Notes: a model not told the origin generated them from the sequence alone. A stretch of 64,000 bases of DNA from Pseudomonas hefeiensis (GCF_030687835.1 NZ_CP117449.1:3348001-3412000), one strand, 5' to 3'; shown: positions 36,392 to 46,013, counted from the first letter of the stretch. Made by a program: numbers and translations.

Positions 36392-37954
36392 TCAGAGCGC
36401 GCGGCCCTTGGCGGCGGAGAGGACCTGATCACGCTTGTAGATATCCGGGATGTACAGTGCCTGTCCCTGGCTGTCGGCTTGCACGGTCCAGTAGCCCAAC
36501 AGAATCGGCACCGGCCTGGCCAGCCTGAACTCATGAGTCAGTCCGCTGGCCAGCAGCGTGTCGGTGCGCAGACGTTCAGCCGGGTTCACCAGCCAGTCGC
36601 GCAACTGCAGCGCCTGTTCGACTCGCACACACCCCGAACTGAACGCCCGCGGCTCCTTGCTGAACAGTGACTGGCTGGGCGTGTCATGCAGGTACACGGA
36701 AAACGGGTTGGGAAAACGAATCGCCATTTTGCCCAGTGGATTCTTCGGACCGGGGTCCTGGCGCAGCATGAGACCGCCGGGATGCTCCCAATCGATGTCC
36801 TGGGCCAGTAACGGCAAGCCATCTCGATCGATCACCCTCAGGTTATGTCGACTCAAGAACTCTGGGTCACGACGAATCTCGGGCAGTTTGTCTTCGCGCA
36901 TGATAGTCGGAGGGATGGTCCAGGTCGGGTTAAGTGTCAGTCGTGTCACCCGAGACTTGAGCAATGGCGTTTCCCGGTCCGCGCGGCCCACTTGGGTGCG
37001 GGTTTGCCAGACCGGTGCGCCATCCTGGTAGACCGTCAACCGGGCTGCCGCCACATTGACCAGCACGCTGTCCGGCTCCAGGTCCCGGGCCAGCCAGCGC
37101 ATGCGCTCCAGATTGACGCGCAACTGCTCGCGCCGCATGAACGGGCTGATGTTCAGTTCCGTCACTGTCCAAGGCCCCACCACCCCATCGGCTTGCAGCG
37201 AATGGTGAAGCTGGAAGCTTTTCATCGCCGCCACCAGGTCAGGGTTGTAGTGATCGTCGATGATCACCGGGGGTGCGCTGAAATAACCTTCGCTGAACAG
37301 TCGCTGGGCCAAGGCCGGTACGCGGGCGTCCCGCTTGTCCGGGTGCAACAAGGGGCCGCCGGGGACCGGTTGCCATTCGGGCAAGGGTTGTTGCCGTTGC
37401 CGGGCGTAGAGTTCACGCAAGTTGCGATACAGCACCAGGCCCGGCCGGGCCTGTTCAAAGGCCTCGTCCAAGCCCTGAAGCCCCCGCACGGCGATGGCCA
37501 GCACCGCAGCCTGACGATCCTGTGGCAGCGGGTCGGCCTTCCACACCGGTTCCAGGCGGTCCTGAGGCAGGTAGCCGAAACGCAGGTCATACAGGGCTTG
37601 CAAGTAGCGCTGGCTGATGGCGATGTCAACACAATGGGCGTTATGGGCCATTCCTTCAGCAGGCATGCTGTAACGTGCCGGGTCCAGTCCGTCATCGGCC
37701 AGTTGCTGCAACTGTTCCCGCAGTGCCATCCGTCGCTCGTCGTCCGACCAGACGTCCTGGCCTGCGTTTTGCTCATAGAACGCCTGCAGACTCATCATCG
37801 TCGGAAAGTCGACGGCTGCGGCCAGCTCGGGACAATTGACCGACAGTTGCGCCAGGGTGGTTTGCACCAGTGCCGGATCGCTTTGCTCGGCTGTGGCGAC
37901 CAATGGCGCAGTGAGTAATAAAAGGCTCAGGTAACATGCGGACTTTTTGAACAA
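36392..37954 (-). CDS. L,D-transpeptidase (YcbB/LdtD type) with peptidoglycan-binding domain
   Basis: 520-residue periplasmic enzyme forming 3-3 crosslinks in peptidoglycan. Signal peptide about 1-22 (CYLSLLLLTAPLVATA), an N-terminal scaffold domain, a PG_binding_1 domain about 228-265 (YNPDLVAAMKSFQLHHSLQADGVVGPWTVTELN) and the YkuD domain about 300-470 with catalytic Cys442 in HDTPSQSLFSKEPRAFSSGCVRVEQALQLRDWL. Length and order match YcbB-like proteins. Divergent from a second L,D-transpeptidase-fold gene, 66 bp apart. Confidence 0.92.
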   Translation of the reverse strand: MFKKSACYLSLLLLTAPLVATAEQSDPALVQTTLAQLSVNCPELAAAVDFPTMMSLQAFYEQNAGQDVWSDDERRMALREQLQQLADDGLDPARYSMPAEGMAHNAHCVDIAISQRYLQALYDLRFGYLPQDRLEPVWKADPLPQDRQAAVLAIAVRGLQGLDEAFEQARPGLVLYRNLRELYARQRQQPLPEWQPVPGGPLLHPDKRDARVPALAQRLFSEGYFSAPPVIIDDHYNPDLVAAMKSFQLHHSLQADGVVGPWTVTELNISPFMRREQLRVNLERMRWLARDLEPDSVLVNVAAARLTVYQDGAPVWQTRTQVGRADRETPLLKSRVTRLTLNPTWTIPPTIMREDKLPEIRRDPEFLSRHNLRVIDRDGLPLLAQDIDWEHPGGLMLRQDPGPKNPLGKMAIRFPNPFSVYLHDTPSQSLFSKEPRAFSSGCVRVEQALQLRDWLVNPAERLRTDTLLASGLTHEFRLARPVPILLGYWTVQADSQGQALYIPDIYKRDQVLSAAKGRAL

Positions 37955-38020
37955 CTGCTTTACTCCAATCCATGGCCGTCCCGTTGACGGTCAACTTTGC
38001 GACAGGTACGACCCGCCATC

Positions 38021-38797
38021 ATGCAAACAAACCAAATCGGACGGGATGCCGCAAACGAACACCACCGTGGGATTTTTCCATCTTTAGCAAGCCTCTTGCG
38101 CCGACTCTGCCTGGTCATCACCGGCCTTGGCGTCATGTGCAGCCCGGCGCTGGCCGACAAAGGAAATTCTCAACCGCTTTACAACAGCCTCACTCACGCG
38201 GCGCCGGAACTCAATCCCCAAGCGCTCAAAAGTGCCTTGGGCGCCATGCAATGCGCTGTCGCCAACGGCGCTCGTCCGGCCCGCCATCTGGCGGTAATCG
38301 ACTACTCGCAACCTTCTACGGCCCGCCGCCTGTGGATCTTCGACCTGCGCCAGAAGAAGCTGGTATTGCGCGACCTGGTGGCCCACGGGCAAAAATCCGG
38401 GGAAAACTTCGCCACGCAATTTTCTAATCGCCTGGGCAGTTTCCAGTCGAGCCTGGGACTGTTTCGCACTCAGGAAAGTTATCAGGGCGCCCACGGATAC
38501 TCGTTGCGCATGGACGGTCTGGAGCCGGGCTTCAATGACCTGGCCCGCGACCGCGCGATCGTGATCCACGCCGCCGATTATGTGAACCCGCTGTGGAGCG
38601 TGCGTCAGGGGCGCATCGGCCGCAGCCTGGGTTGCCCTGCCGTCCGCCCGCAGGTGGCACGCCAGGTGATCGACAAACTCAAGGGCGGGCAATTCATGTT
38701 TTCCTGGTACCCGGACCCGAGCTGGCTCAAGCGTTCGGCCTATCTCAACTGCCAGCCGCAGCAGGTTGCCAGCATTTTGGCAACTAGCGGCGGTTAG
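38021..38797 (+). CDS. murein L,D-transpeptidase catalytic-domain protein (YkuD_2 type)
   Basis: 258 residues, exported: hydrophobic segment LCLVITGLGVMCSPALADK ends at an AxA-like site. The catalytic fold shows HLAVIDYSQPSTARRLWIFDLRQKKLVLRDLVAHGQKSG, NRLGSFQSSLGLFRTQESY, HGYSLRMDGLEPGFND, AIVIHAADYV and RSLGCPAVRP with Cys205, the 'murein L,D-transpeptidase catalytic domain' family. ATG 38021 gives an unusually long n-region before the signal helix, so a later start (TTG near 38095) is possible. Divergent partner of the YcbB-type gene. Confidence 0.86.
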   Translation: MQTNQIGRDAANEHHRGIFPSLASLLRRLCLVITGLGVMCSPALADKGNSQPLYNSLTHAAPELNPQALKSALGAMQCAVANGARPARHLAVIDYSQPSTARRLWIFDLRQKKLVLRDLVAHGQKSGENFATQFSNRLGSFQSSLGLFRTQESYQGAHGYSLRMDGLEPGFNDLARDRAIVIHAADYVNPLWSVRQGRIGRSLGCPAVRPQVARQVIDKLKGGQFMFSWYPDPSWLKRSAYLNCQPQQVASILATSGG

Positions 38798-38809
38798 GTA
38801 GCACCTTTG

Positions 38810-38839
38810 TGGCGAGGGGATTTATCCCCTCGCCACAGA
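38810..38839. repeat. short perfect palindrome, second palindrome family
   Basis: 13-bp arms tgtggcgagggga / tcccctcgccaca around four bases, a minimal version of the 31436-31528 element. Lies 13 bp after the transpeptidase stop and probably forms its 3' hairpin. Confidence 0.88.
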
Positions 38840-38898
38840 TTGCACCTGCTGAAAGGCTGGTTAAAATGCCGGCCTTTCGAATCCCTGGCGTTGCCTGA

Positions 38899-39849
38899 AT
38901 GAATTGCGTAGCCCTTCAAACCCTTCACGACCATTTGCTGACAGCCCTGGAATCGTTGCCAGAAGAAACCCGTCGCCTGTTCCATGGCCGCGGGCGCTGC
39001 TGGCCGGGCCTGGAACAGGTCACGGTCGACTGGTTGCAAGGGGTGGTGCTGGTCTCGCTGTTCAAGGAACCGGAACCCACGCAGCTCGACGACTTGCTCG
39101 CCATGCTGCTGACGCTGAGTACCTCGCCGGCCTGGCACCACAGCAAGGCCCATACACTCGCCGTGCAGCACCGCTACCTGCCGCAAAGCCTCACCCAATG
39201 GCTGGTGGGCGAGCCAATTGACGAATGGACCCTGACCGAAGGCGGCCTGCGTTACCGGATCGACCTGGGCAAGAAGCAGAACAACGGCCTGTTCCTCGAC
39301 ATGCGCTATGGCCGCGACTGGGTTCGGGCCAACGCCGATGGCAAACGGGTGCTGAACCTGTTCGCCTACACCTGCGGCTTCTCAGTGGCGGCCATCGCCG
39401 GCGGCGCGCAGCATGTGGTCAATCTGGACATGTCCCGAGCGGCCCTGAGCCGAGGCCGCGACAACCATCGACTGAACGGCCACGATCTGAGCCAGGTGAG
39501 TTTCCTCGGCCACGACTTGTTCAAGTCCTGGGGCAAGGTGATCAACAGTGGCCCGTACGACCTGGTGATCATCGATCCACCCACCTTCCAGAAAGGCAGC
39601 TTCCTGCTGACCAAGGACTATCAGCGGGTATTGCGCCGCCTGCCGGAACTGCTGACGGCCCACGGCACCGTCCTGGCCTGCAGCAACGACCCGGCCACCG
39701 GCCCGGATTTCCTCATCGACGGCGTTACCCAGCAGGCTCCGGGGCTGGTCTTCGAGAAACGCCTGGAAAATCCGCCGGAGTTCCCTGACGTCGATCTGGA
39801 ATGTGGCCTGAAGGCCTTGGTATTCAAGACGACGACGCCTGGCTGCTAG
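38899..39849 (+). CDS. class I SAM-dependent methyltransferase (RlmI/RlmK-like)
   Basis: 316 residues of the Methyltrans_SAM (PF10672-type) family. SAM-binding glycine motif VLNLFAYTCGFSVAAIAGGA, acidic loop VNLDMSRAALSRGRDNHRLNG, and the substrate motif DLVIIDPPTFQKGSF (DPP) typical of nucleic-acid base methyltransferases acting on 23S rRNA. Upstream YRIDLGKKQNNGLFLDMRYGRDWVR matches the RlmI/RlmK preamble; it lacks the N-terminal PUA or THUMP domain of those enzymes. Monocistronic by context. Exact rRNA target not determinable. Confidence 0.87.
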   Translation: MNCVALQTLHDHLLTALESLPEETRRLFHGRGRCWPGLEQVTVDWLQGVVLVSLFKEPEPTQLDDLLAMLLTLSTSPAWHHSKAHTLAVQHRYLPQSLTQWLVGEPIDEWTLTEGGLRYRIDLGKKQNNGLFLDMRYGRDWVRANADGKRVLNLFAYTCGFSVAAIAGGAQHVVNLDMSRAALSRGRDNHRLNGHDLSQVSFLGHDLFKSWGKVINSGPYDLVIIDPPTFQKGSFLLTKDYQRVLRRLPELLTAHGTVLACSNDPATGPDFLIDGVTQQAPGLVFEKRLENPPEFPDVDLECGLKALVFKTTTPGC

Positions 39850-39887
39850 CTAACGCGATGACCTGTGCTGGGCCCGTAGCAGCGCGC

Positions 39888-39985
39888 AGGAGCTGTGTAG
39901 GAGCTGTCGAGTGCAACGAGGCTGCGATCTTCCCCCAGACACTTGAATCCCAAGCGGAAGATCAAAAGATCACAGCCTCCGGCAG
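39888..39985. repeat. imperfect inverted repeat (gctgcgatctt family)
   Basis: The segment gaggctgcgatcttcc near 39917-39935 and the opposing ggaagatcaaaagatcacagcctcc near 39956-39981 form an imperfect stem, the widespread Pseudomonas 'tgtaggagctg..ggctgcgatctttt' element. Lies between two convergent genes. Confidence 0.6.
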
Positions 39986-39990
39986 TTCCG

Positions 39991-42900
39991 CTATCGCGAT
40001 GTCCACCAAGCGCTGACCCGCTCAGTGGTTATCCGACGTACCAATGCCTCGACCTCCCGGCTCTTGAGCGAGCGGTAGATCGCCATGGTGCGTCGCAACT
40101 GATCTTCGGTGAGCGTCACCGGCTGGTCTGCGGCCCAATTCACATCCGCCACAGCCTCCAACCCGACGCGGCGCCAGACGGTACGGTCGCCCTGCAGGAC
40201 CGATTCCAGCGGGCTGGACAGGTCGGCATCCGGGCGCGCCAGATTATCCAGCAGGACCTGGGGCCAACGGGATGGATTCACTGGTCCACTGAACGCATCC
40301 ACCAAATCGTCATCGACCGCGTCCCAAACCGCCAACCCTTCGGACCAGTCTCGGGACATCAACCCCAGATAGGGCCGCCAGGTCATTTCTCCGGTACGGG
40401 GGGATTGATCATTGTTGTTGAAGGTGTCCTGGGCGTCGCAGAGCCAATCGATGAAAGCCTCCCGAGTCATATGCACCTGACGCTGCTCGATGCTTGGATA
40501 GCGCTCCGCCAGCATGTGGTTCCAAACGGCGTAATGCTCAAACAGGAAGCCTTCAAAAGGTACGTCTTGTTGCTGAAGGCGAGCGCGCTGGACCGCTTCG
40601 AACATCGTGAAGTGCAGTTCCAGCTCAGCAAGATCTGGCTGTTGCCGGTCCAAACTACGCGCTTGCAGGCGCACGCGCAGTTGCCCCAGTTGCTGATCGA
40701 AATCCGCGATCAGGTCCGGCAAGGGCGCATGCGCGTTCTGGTACCCGATATAGTGCTGCAAAATAGCCGCCGCCCTCTGGCGATCTCCAAAGGCCAGCCC
40801 GAGAGGCGAACGGACATCGGCTTCCTGCATAGCGCCGGAGAACCAATCGATGAAACGTCGGTTTCCGGCGTTATCGCGGGCAACTTCCAAGGCCCGCTGA
40901 AGGCTGGGGGAGATATACAACCAGTCGTCGAGGGTGTATCGAAAAGCCTCGGGAACGATTGCGCGAAGCGCCTGGATTTGTGCGCTTGGCAACGGATTAT
41001 CCTCCAGCCACAGCCCAACGGGATCTTCCCTCGGCCACTGGACCAGGGCAGGCAGCAGGTCATTCTGAATGTTGGCGATACGGTTATCCCTAAGGTCGAG
41101 AATGAGCATGTCCGATGAAGGTCTCGATAACACCGTCAAAACCAGCGTGGGCACTCGATCAAGCCCGGTACGGGAAAGCTCCAGCTCCTGCAGGTTTACA
41201 AGTTCTGGCAAGTCCGGCAGGTCCCGGCAGTTGTTACCGCTCAGGCGCAGGTCCTCCAAGCCAATGGCTGTACGCAGGAATGCACTGCCCTGCTCATCCA
41301 GGCGCAGACCACAGCGCATCAGATCCAATGCACGCAATCCGGGTAACGCGGTGATGGCCTGCAACTCCTGGGGCGTAAAATGCAAGTTGTCAGCCCATAC
41401 CAGCTCACGCAGGGAGAGCAGTTCATCCAGGCGGCCGATGGCCGCGACCATGGCTGCACTGGCCGCCGCCTCCCCACCGCTACTGATTCCGGACAGGTGC
41501 AGCGTCCGCAAATGAAGCGCAGAACCGGCACCGAGCAGAGGAGCAAATACATCCGCGTCCATATTGAGCGGATTGTTGCTCAGTGACAGCTCTATAAGCC
41601 CGGGCAGTTCGCCCGCGGCCATGGGCACCGCGGTGAGGTTATTGCCGTGCAGGTGCAGCGTATCCAGGCTGGGGAACAGCCGCAGGAACGCCGAAGGGTC
41701 CTCGCTCAAGCCCATGTTCACCAGAACCAGCTCTTCTATATGTTCAAAACTCACGCTGATCGGCGGCAGACGGCCGATGTTGTGCCCCACCAGCCGCAAT
41801 GACAGCTCACTGCCCTCTAGGCCTGGATCCGGTGCGCGTCGCCAGGCGCGGCGAATCTCCGCCGCTACGGCCCGGCGCAGCGAGAGCCGTGTCTCGGCGT
41901 CGACGTCGTTCTCGGCAGGATGGTGAACGCCCTCATGGACCTCCCACTGACGCAGTTCCTGGTCCAGCGTGGTCCATTCATTTTCCAGTTGGGCGACCCT
42001 GCTCTCCAGGCTCAAGCGCTGGCGACTGGCTTGCCTGGCCAGGGTCTCCTGAAGCCTCGCCAGTTCACTCCCGGCATGGCTTGGGTAGAGTCGCTCAAGA
42101 CGCGCTTCCAGGCTTGCACTCCAGACCAGCAATGGAAGCCGCCCGCGACCACTGAACGGATATCCCAGGCGCCCGTTCAGCCATTGCGGGCGGGCGCCCC
42201 GGGTGCCTAGGGGTTTTATCAGCAAATAGGGGCGCAGGCCTGGTCGATCATCAAGCGCTTGTGCGAGCAACCAGGTCCGAAGCGTGGCGCCCTGCCAAAT
42301 GTTCAGGCCAAGTGCCCGGCGAGCGTCGTCCGGCAGCGCTCTTAGCAGCGCATCTTCCAGGTCCAGGGCATCCGCCAGCTCATTACCCTCCTCGTCAAAG
42401 GGGCGGTACTGTTCGCCTTCCTGGCGAATGATCTTCAATGGCCCGGTTTCCCCCACCTCCAGCGGGTTTACCAGCTCGCGCAGAAACAGGCGCAGGCGCA
42501 CCCGGCCTTGCAGTTGGGGGGCGCTACCCACCAGGCCCATGATGATGCGATCCCGATCGATACTACTTTCACCGCGCTCCAGGGCACGCAAGGCACGGCT
42601 CAGGCGCAGCTCGCGCAGGGCTTCGGCGCATTGAGTGCCCAAGCCTTCTCCCACCCGTCCCTCATACAGGCGCACCCGATCCTGGCCAATGGCCTGGCTG
42701 GCAAGCTCGTTGGCCATGGCTGCGGGCAAGCCCGGGAAAGCCCGGACCAGTGGGACGGCCAGGGGATCGAGTCCAGTGGAGCGGACCATCGCGTCGATCA
42801 CCCGCCGCGTATTGCGCTGCAGATGCCTGGCCCAGTGCCCGGCCAACAACCGACTGCGCTCCACCGGTGGCAAGCCGATGCTGCCTTGGCCCAACACAGA

Positions 42901-45087
42901 GGTCTGTTCAGCCGTGCTCAGGCCGGCCAGGATACGCTCCGCCCAGGCGTCTTGCTCCAGGTCCGCTTTGCGCAGATAGAGCGAGCGCGTGTCAGCCACG
43001 TCACCAATGGGATGGAGGGTCACGCCATCGTGGTATCGCAACGTCAGATCGCTTGGCCAACCCGGCAACTCCACAACGGTCTGGACGATACGCAAATGCC
43101 CTCCTTGGGGCGTTTCATTGCGCAACAGCCGCCCAATGGTGTGCCGCACTTGCTGCCAACACCTTGCCTCATCCAGGGCATCGGCGAATATCGCCGGCAT
43201 TGGTTGCCCCTCTACTTGCAGATAGCGCAGATGCGCATCGCTGATGCCGACCTGTCGCTGCAAACCGAGGATCGTACTGTCGTCCAGTTCAGCCGGCGTC
43301 TCGGCGAAGTTGCGCAGCAGTTCCAGACGCCCCCGTTGCAATGGGTTGCGATGTGCCCACTGCCAACCACGGGCACGGCTCCACTCCAGGAGCGGTCGCA
43401 CGCCTTTATGCCCTGGAGGCAGACGCAGGTCCAAGGCATCGCCCGTGCCCCGGACTTCGAAGTAACGGTCCTCGATTCGCACCCAAGCCTCGTTTGTCGT
43501 GCGCCAGACACCCCAGGCGTCCTGCTCCGCGTCCACTGGCGGCAGGCGTCTGGCTTCAAAAGGCCGGACATCGCCATTCCACAGGCGCGTGGAGCCGTCA
43601 CCCACAGGCATGGGTTCCACCACCCCACCGACAAATCCCAGGTAGGCACCTTGAGCGATCCCGAACAACACGTTGAAGATATGTTCGATACCTTCTTGGG
43701 CATGACCTTCGTTGAAGGCCTGGATACCTTCGAAGATTTCATACACCAGCCGCACGCCCCCGACCGCTGCCGCCGTCATGCCGATGGGTGCGCAGAACGG
43801 GAAGAAGGTCGCCACGAGCATGAGCGTGCGCTCGACAAGGCCTTCCCAGTAAGCGAAGCGAGCCAGCAGCGCCTGCCAGTCCTGGTCCCGGGTCGGGACC
43901 ATCAGCGCAGCGGCGTTGGCCAAGGCATGGCCACGCCATTCGTGATAGCAGGCTGGCCAAGGCGCCTCACGCAGATCACTCAAGCCCCAGGCCACCCTTG
44001 GCGTGGGTATCCGAATGCGGCGGCCGTCCTCGCCCCGCTCACCCTCGCGCCAACCCGTGATACGGGCATGGATTTCCTGTATCACGTTAGGATGAGCCTC
44101 CACTCTCCACTCCACCTGATCATGCAGGGCCGTCCCCAGCCAGGCCTGCAACCGTAGCGGCAGGTATCGCATGAGGCTTTCGCGATAGCGGCGTCTACGC
44201 ACCCGCTCGGTCAACTCCGCGGACATGGCCTGCACACTGGTGAATTGCTTGAGCGGTGCCACTGCATCATGGGGCATGTGCAGGACGATCGGCCGCACAC
44301 CGTTGGCGTCTCCTGCCATGCCCCAATACACCCGGGCGCCGAACAGCGGGACCGACAGCAGCTCCAACGACTTGACCTCACAGGCCAAAGGCGCAATGGG
44401 CCGGGCTTCGAGTTGAATGCCGGCGCAGGCCAACAGGCGCTCACCGGTTTCATCGAGACGTCCGTCCAATTTCGCCTCGTAGGCGTCATGGGTGAGCAGG
44501 CTGCGTGCGTACGCCATGTAGGCGCTGGCGATGGCGGGCACCTCGCCGCCGATGCGAGGCAACCGCCGTTCAAGTTCCTTGCGGTAAGCTCCACCAGCGT
44601 CCATACGCCGACACAGGCGCGCGAATTCGGCTGGGGTCGTGGGTAACACAGCGATATCCGACGGCGCGTCCCATGAGTAGAACTCTTGCGGCTTTCCCTG
44701 AATGAACAACTGGCCCTTATTGTCGAAATCGCTGCCAGTGACCGCCTCGGCAGGAGAGTAATTGCGCATGGCCGCTTCGACCACCGACAGCGAGGGCTCA
44801 TAGCGGTAGGGGCCGCGCCTGACCCTTGCCCGGTTTATCGCATCGGCAGCACTGCCGGTGCCATTTACCGCTCGCCAGGCCTGTATTTCCGGCTGGACCT
44901 GCAGCAAGCTGAGCGTGAAGGTTTCCGGTGCCGGCAGGTCGACCAGTAGAGCGTTGAGTGCGTCGCTGTCACGCTGCAGTTGCTGGGTCAGGCCCTTGAA
45001 GCGCTGTTGCCGGGCCCATGAAGCGCGTTTTAGCCAGGCGGGCAGCCTGGCCTGGATAAAATCGATATGGGTATCTTGAGTGGACAT
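39991..45087 (-). CDS. giant LRR protein with dermonecrotic-toxin-like N-terminal region
   Basis: 1698 residues, no signal peptide. The N-terminal half (about 1-420; FIQARLPAWLKRASWARQQRFKGL) and a hydrophobic helical hairpin at about 424-451 and 464-489 (TFFPFCAPIGMTAAAVGGVRLVYEIFEGIQAF .. FNVLFGIAQGAYLGFVGGVV) resemble the large DUF6543/dermonecrotic-toxin-like Pseudomonas proteins. A leucine-rich-repeat block spans about 1100-1375 (LDTLHLHGNNLTAVP, LEDLRLSGNNCRDLPDLPELVNLQELELSRTGL). The C-terminal 320 residues follow the position of a NEL E3-ligase domain but show no clear CxD motif; the only cysteine noted is in FIDWLCDAQDTF near 1544. Start fixed by a perfect aaggaggt 7 nt upstream. Isolated, with no secretion or immunity gene nearby. 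Function unknown; a secreted effector or toxin is likely. Confidence 0.85.
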   Translation of the reverse strand: MSTQDTHIDFIQARLPAWLKRASWARQQRFKGLTQQLQRDSDALNALLVDLPAPETFTLSLLQVQPEIQAWRAVNGTGSAADAINRARVRRGPYRYEPSLSVVEAAMRNYSPAEAVTGSDFDNKGQLFIQGKPQEFYSWDAPSDIAVLPTTPAEFARLCRRMDAGGAYRKELERRLPRIGGEVPAIASAYMAYARSLLTHDAYEAKLDGRLDETGERLLACAGIQLEARPIAPLACEVKSLELLSVPLFGARVYWGMAGDANGVRPIVLHMPHDAVAPLKQFTSVQAMSAELTERVRRRRYRESLMRYLPLRLQAWLGTALHDQVEWRVEAHPNVIQEIHARITGWREGERGEDGRRIRIPTPRVAWGLSDLREAPWPACYHEWRGHALANAAALMVPTRDQDWQALLARFAYWEGLVERTLMLVATFFPFCAPIGMTAAAVGGVRLVYEIFEGIQAFNEGHAQEGIEHIFNVLFGIAQGAYLGFVGGVVEPMPVGDGSTRLWNGDVRPFEARRLPPVDAEQDAWGVWRTTNEAWVRIEDRYFEVRGTGDALDLRLPPGHKGVRPLLEWSRARGWQWAHRNPLQRGRLELLRNFAETPAELDDSTILGLQRQVGISDAHLRYLQVEGQPMPAIFADALDEARCWQQVRHTIGRLLRNETPQGGHLRIVQTVVELPGWPSDLTLRYHDGVTLHPIGDVADTRSLYLRKADLEQDAWAERILAGLSTAEQTSVLGQGSIGLPPVERSRLLAGHWARHLQRNTRRVIDAMVRSTGLDPLAVPLVRAFPGLPAAMANELASQAIGQDRVRLYEGRVGEGLGTQCAEALRELRLSRALRALERGESSIDRDRIIMGLVGSAPQLQGRVRLRLFLRELVNPLEVGETGPLKIIRQEGEQYRPFDEEGNELADALDLEDALLRALPDDARRALGLNIWQGATLRTWLLAQALDDRPGLRPYLLIKPLGTRGARPQWLNGRLGYPFSGRGRLPLLVWSASLEARLERLYPSHAGSELARLQETLARQASRQRLSLESRVAQLENEWTTLDQELRQWEVHEGVHHPAENDVDAETRLSLRRAVAAEIRRAWRRAPDPGLEGSELSLRLVGHNIGRLPPISVSFEHIEELVLVNMGLSEDPSAFLRLFPSLDTLHLHGNNLTAVPMAAGELPGLIELSLSNNPLNMDADVFAPLLGAGSALHLRTLHLSGISSGGEAAASAAMVAAIGRLDELLSLRELVWADNLHFTPQELQAITALPGLRALDLMRCGLRLDEQGSAFLRTAIGLEDLRLSGNNCRDLPDLPELVNLQELELSRTGLDRVPTLVLTVLSRPSSDMLILDLRDNRIANIQNDLLPALVQWPREDPVGLWLEDNPLPSAQIQALRAIVPEAFRYTLDDWLYISPSLQRALEVARDNAGNRRFIDWFSGAMQEADVRSPLGLAFGDRQRAAAILQHYIGYQNAHAPLPDLIADFDQQLGQLRVRLQARSLDRQQPDLAELELHFTMFEAVQRARLQQQDVPFEGFLFEHYAVWNHMLAERYPSIEQRQVHMTREAFIDWLCDAQDTFNNNDQSPRTGEMTWRPYLGLMSRDWSEGLAVWDAVDDDLVDAFSGPVNPSRWPQVLLDNLARPDADLSSPLESVLQGDRTVWRRVGLEAVADVNWAADQPVTLTEDQLRRTMAIYRSLKSREVEALVRRITTERVSAWWTSR

Positions 45088-45357
45088 GATGGACCTCCTT
45101 CCTTGGGGTCGATTGGGCATTCGAAATGCTGAGGCACACTGGATTGAAGTGCCTGCGATGCTCGCGAAAACAAGCGATTTTTGAAACCGTCCAACCGTTG
45201 CAAAGGGTTGCGAGCCCCGTCAGTCCGCCGCTCGCCCGCCCGCCCTGCTGCGCAGCAAATCAATGAACAATCCCAACTCCCGGCTTCCGGTAGCGGCGCT
45301 GGCGCCGTGCCAATGCCTGACACCGGGCCCAAACTGCTGACCGGCGCGGTTTGGTGG

Positions 45358-45960
45358 TCACACCACCAACGTTAACCACGCCGACATCAGCAACAACACC
45401 GCCATGACCCGATTGAAGCGCCCCATCGTCACGGCCGATCGGCAGAATCTGGCGGCGCCGAGGCCCAGATAAGCCCAGGCGGTCATGCATGGGATCGAAA
45501 TCGCGAAGAACGCCAGCGACAGCCAGAGCACCCGCACGGTGCGGTCGGCCTCAGTGCCGGCGAAGACGCTGACCACCGCCAATGCCATCATCCAGGTCTT
45601 GGGATTGACCAACTGCAACGCGGCCGCCCCCGCCAGGCCAAGTCGCGGCCCCTCAATGGGTCGCTCAGGGTCAATGGCCTCGGCCGGCGTGCTGAATATT
45701 TGCCAGGCCATCCAGCTCAGCCAGGCAATTCCGGCCCATGACAGCAAGGTTTGAATCGTGGCATGACGGGCCAGCACATCGCCCAATCCGGTGCCCACCA
45801 ACAACACCAGCAAGGCCGCGGCGGCGCAGGCGCCGAGGATGATCGGCAAGGTGGTTGCCAGACCAAAGCGCGAGCTGTGGCTCAGCACCAGGATATTGGT
45901 CGGGCCTGGGGTGATAGAGGCGACAAAGGCGAACAAGGCAAACGGCAGCAACTGGTCCAT
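45358..45960 (-). CDS. LysE/RhtB-family amino-acid exporter
   Basis: 200 residues with about six transmembrane segments. N-terminal LPFALFAFVASITPGPTNILVLSHSSRFGL is the LysE/RhtB signature, followed by GACAAAALLVLLVGTGLGDVL and the LQLVNPKTWMMALAVVSVF block. Family members export amino acids or derivatives. The AraC-type gene lies 53 bp upstream on the same strand, a common LysE-AraC pairing. Substrate unknown. The 270-bp gap upstream of the giant LRR gene (45088-45357) contains nothing recognisable. Confidence 0.92.
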   Translation of the reverse strand: MDQLLPFALFAFVASITPGPTNILVLSHSSRFGLATTLPIILGACAAAALLVLLVGTGLGDVLARHATIQTLLSWAGIAWLSWMAWQIFSTPAEAIDPERPIEGPRLGLAGAAALQLVNPKTWMMALAVVSVFAGTEADRTVRVLWLSLAFFAISIPCMTAWAYLGLGAARFCRSAVTMGRFNRVMAVLLLMSAWLTLVV

Positions 45961-46013
45961 GGAGCAACATCTCGGTGAATGATCGTAACCTGATCATCCC
46001 CACCAAACCGTGC

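Noticed and set aside
39991..41100. NEL-type E3 ubiquitin ligase domain in the LRR protein
   Set aside because: Position after LRRs fits, but I could not find the CxD catalytic cysteine context, so the domain name is not assigned.
42508..44157. 549-codon open frame on the plus strand
   Set aside because: Antisense to the giant LRR gene; composition and lack of ribosome-binding site argue against coding.
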